Below, piece after piece: positions 19,461 through 21,164 of a DNA stretch of 21,164 bases. The notes beneath the pieces are model-generated. The model saw nothing but the letters and a program-made list of their open reading frames with translations, was not told the origin of the DNA and did not search any database. Positions within the stretch are counted from its first letter, which is position 1. Every line of letters begins with the position of its first letter. Location: assembly GCA_003526845.1 (NCBI GenBank), contig DPVM01000013.1, positions 1-21,164 on the forward strand, given 5' to 3'. The stretch is from Oscillospiraceae bacterium (GTDB lineage Bacteria; Bacillota; Clostridia; Oscillospirales; Acutalibacteraceae). Both the position numbers and the translations under genes were made by a program.

Positions 19461-21164
19461 ATGGCAAACAAATGGGTTTACATGTTTGAAGAAGGCGACA
19501 TGACCATGCGTAACTTGCTTGGCGGTAAGGGTGCAAACCTTGCAGAGATGACTAAAATCGGTCTTCCTGTACCGCAGGGCTTCACTGTAACTACCGAGGC
19601 TTGTACTCAGTATTACGAAGACGGCCGCAAGATCAATGACGAAATTATGGGTCAGGTTATGCAGGGCGTTGCCAAGATGGAAGAGATCAATGGCAAAAAG
19701 TTCGGCGATCACACAAATCCGCTCCTTGTATCTGTTCGTTCAGGCGCAAGAGCTTCTATGCCGGGCATGATGGATACAATCCTTAACCTCGGTCTTAATG
19801 ACGATGTAGTTGCTGCTATGATCGCAGGCAACTCAGATCCTGCTTTCGAGCGTTTCGTATATGACTCATACAGAAGATTCATCCAGATGTTCTCTGATGT
19901 AGTTATGGAAGTAGGCAAGAAGTATTTTGAACAACTCATCGACAAGATGAAAGAGGAAAAGGGCGTTAAATACGATGTTGATTTGACAGCAGCAGACCTC
20001 AAGGACCTTGCAGAGCAGTTCAAGGCAGAGTACAAGAAGCAGCTCGGCGAAGACTTCCCGTCCGACCCTGTTGAGCAGCTCAAGCTCGCTATCGAGGCTG
20101 TTTTCCGTTCATGGGACAACCCTCGTGCAAATGTATATCGTCGTGATAACGATATTCCGTATTCATGGGGTACTGCAGTTAATGTAATGCCTATGGTATT
20201 CGGTAACTTAAACAACAATTCAGGTACAGGTGTTGCATTCACTCGTGACCCTGCAACCGGTGAAAACAAGCTTATGGGTGAGTTCCTTATCAACGCACAG
20301 GGCGAAGATGTTGTTGCAGGTGTTCGTACTCCTATGCCGATCGCTCAAATGGAAAAAGAATTCCCTGAAGCTTATGCAGACTTCATTAAGGTTTGCGACA
20401 TCCTCGAAAATCACTATCATGATATGCAGGATATGGAATTCACAGTTGAAAACAAAAAGCTCTATATGCTTCAATGCCGTAACGGTAAGAGAACTGCTCA
20501 GGCTGCTCTCAAAATCGCTTGCGACCTCGTAGATGAGGGCCACAAGTCTGAGGCTGAAGCTGTTGCTATGATTGATCCTCGTAACCTTGACACACTCCTT
20601 CACCCACAGTTCGATGCTGCTGCTCTTAAGAAAGCAACTCCTATGGGCAAGGGTCTCGGCGCATCTCCGGGTGCTGCTTGCGGTAAGGTTGTATTCACAG
20701 CTGAGGACGCAGAGGTTTGGAACGAAAAGGGCGAGAAGGTTATCCTTGTTCGTCTTGAAACATCACCAGAGGATATTACAGGTATGAAAGCCGCTCAAGG
20801 TATTCTTACCGTTCGCGGCGGTATGACATCACACGCTGCCGTTGTTGCTCGTGGTATGGGTACATGCTGTGTATCAGGTTGCGGCGACATCAACATGGAT
20901 GAAGAAAACAAGAAGTTCACTCTCGCAGGCAAGGAATTCCACGAGGGCGACTACATTTCAATCGACGGTTCAACCGGTAACATTTATGACGGTGTTATCC
21001 CGACTGTTGACGCTAAAATCGCAGGCACATTCGGCAGAATTATGGGCTGGGCTGACAAGTACAGAAAACTCAAGGTTCGCACAAATGCCGACACTCCTGC
21101 AGATGCAAAGAAAGCAAGAGAGCTTGGTGCAGAAGGTATCGGTCTTTGCCGTACAGAGCATATG
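19461..21164 (+). CDS. ppdK: Pyruvate, phosphate dikinase (5' part, runs off the window)
   Basis: 568 codons are present of about 875 expected; the right edge cuts the gene in frame. The enzyme interconverts PEP, AMP and PPi with pyruvate, ATP and Pi, and in anaerobic Clostridia serves PPi-linked glycolysis. The N-terminal ATP-grasp part shows GGKGANLAEM at 21-30 and SVRSGARASMPGMMDTILNLG from 91. The central phosphohistidine domain has GGMTSHAAVVARGMG with the catalytic His at 458. The window ends at GIGLCRTEHM, the start of the PEP/pyruvate TIM barrel. ATG at 19461 has GGAGGT at 19446-19451. Codon use leans to CTC, GGC and GTA, which fits high expression. Confidence 0.96.
   Translation, partial: MANKWVYMFEEGDMTMRNLLGGKGANLAEMTKIGLPVPQGFTVTTEACTQYYEDGRKINDEIMGQVMQGVAKMEEINGKKFGDHTNPLLVSVRSGARASMPGMMDTILNLGLNDDVVAAMIAGNSDPAFERFVYDSYRRFIQMFSDVVMEVGKKYFEQLIDKMKEEKGVKYDVDLTAADLKDLAEQFKAEYKKQLGEDFPSDPVEQLKLAIEAVFRSWDNPRANVYRRDNDIPYSWGTAVNVMPMVFGNLNNNSGTGVAFTRDPATGENKLMGEFLINAQGEDVVAGVRTPMPIAQMEKEFPEAYADFIKVCDILENHYHDMQDMEFTVENKKLYMLQCRNGKRTAQAALKIACDLVDEGHKSEAEAVAMIDPRNLDTLLHPQFDAAALKKATPMGKGLGASPGAACGKVVFTAEDAEVWNEKGEKVILVRLETSPEDITGMKAAQGILTVRGGMTSHAAVVARGMGTCCVSGCGDINMDEENKKFTLAGKEFHEGDYISIDGSTGNIYDGVIPTVDAKIAGTFGRIMGWADKYRKLKVRTNADTPADAKKARELGAEGIGLCRTEHM

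Overview
The window looks like chromosome from a low-GC Firmicute of class Clostridia, probably a gut Oscillospirales/Ruminococcus-type organism. The basis is strong AGGAGG ribosome-binding sites, many intrinsic terminators, a TnpV-type mobile-element protein, a CarD-family regulator, a VanW-family lipoprotein and a Clostridium-type pyruvate phosphate dikinase. This is inference from gene content; no 16S rRNA gene is present. The window has two halves that differ in base composition and boundary on a tRNA-Pro gene: a visibly AT-rich accessory island (about 1-9590) and a more GC-balanced housekeeping region (about 9591-21164).

Accessory island (1-9590). It opens with mobile-element debris: a terminator hairpin, a probable relaxase C-terminal remnant and a tnpV gene. 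Next is an AbiE-type unit with an intact antitoxin (abiEi), a good promoter and operator-like palindrome, and a toxin (abiEii) cut to 34 codons. Then comes a solitary 573-aa protein with a cold-shock domain fused to a P-loop ATPase. After about 0.5 kb without a convincing gene there is a six-gene operon-like run: a Dam-type adenine methyltransferase with an N-terminal helix-turn-helix, an Mrr-like nuclease, a DpnII/MboI-type GATC endonuclease, a second DNA methyltransferase, a double zinc-ribbon protein and a partner of unknown function with a coiled coil and a hydrophobic C-terminus. The last two are the best candidates for an undescribed defence module. The island ends with a hairpin-rich stretch closed by an intrinsic terminator (possible ncRNA or structured 3' UTR), a frameshifted gene scrap, and the terminator of the tRNA.

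Housekeeping region (9591-21164). tRNA-Pro(CGG) lies on the minus strand. A plus-strand operon encodes GluRS (gltX), GlnRS (glnS) and the ribosome-associated GTPase TypA/BipA; a GlnRS is uncommon in Firmicutes. Minus-strand hypB-hypA (nickel insertion) is divergent from a plus-strand CarD-like regulator. Minus-strand glmU (UDP-GlcNAc synthesis) is coupled to a VanW-family lipoprotein gene, which fits a cell-envelope theme. Divergent from glmU, ppdK (pyruvate phosphate dikinase) starts behind a strong promoter and a 5'-UTR hairpin and runs off the right edge.

Four gene pairs share a one-base TAATG stop/start overlap (dpnII-type R/second methyltransferase, gltX/glnS, hypB/hypA, glmU/vanW-like), and the zinc-ribbon/partner pair overlaps by ATGA, so translational coupling is common here. 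No CRISPR array, rRNA gene or complete insertion sequence was seen.
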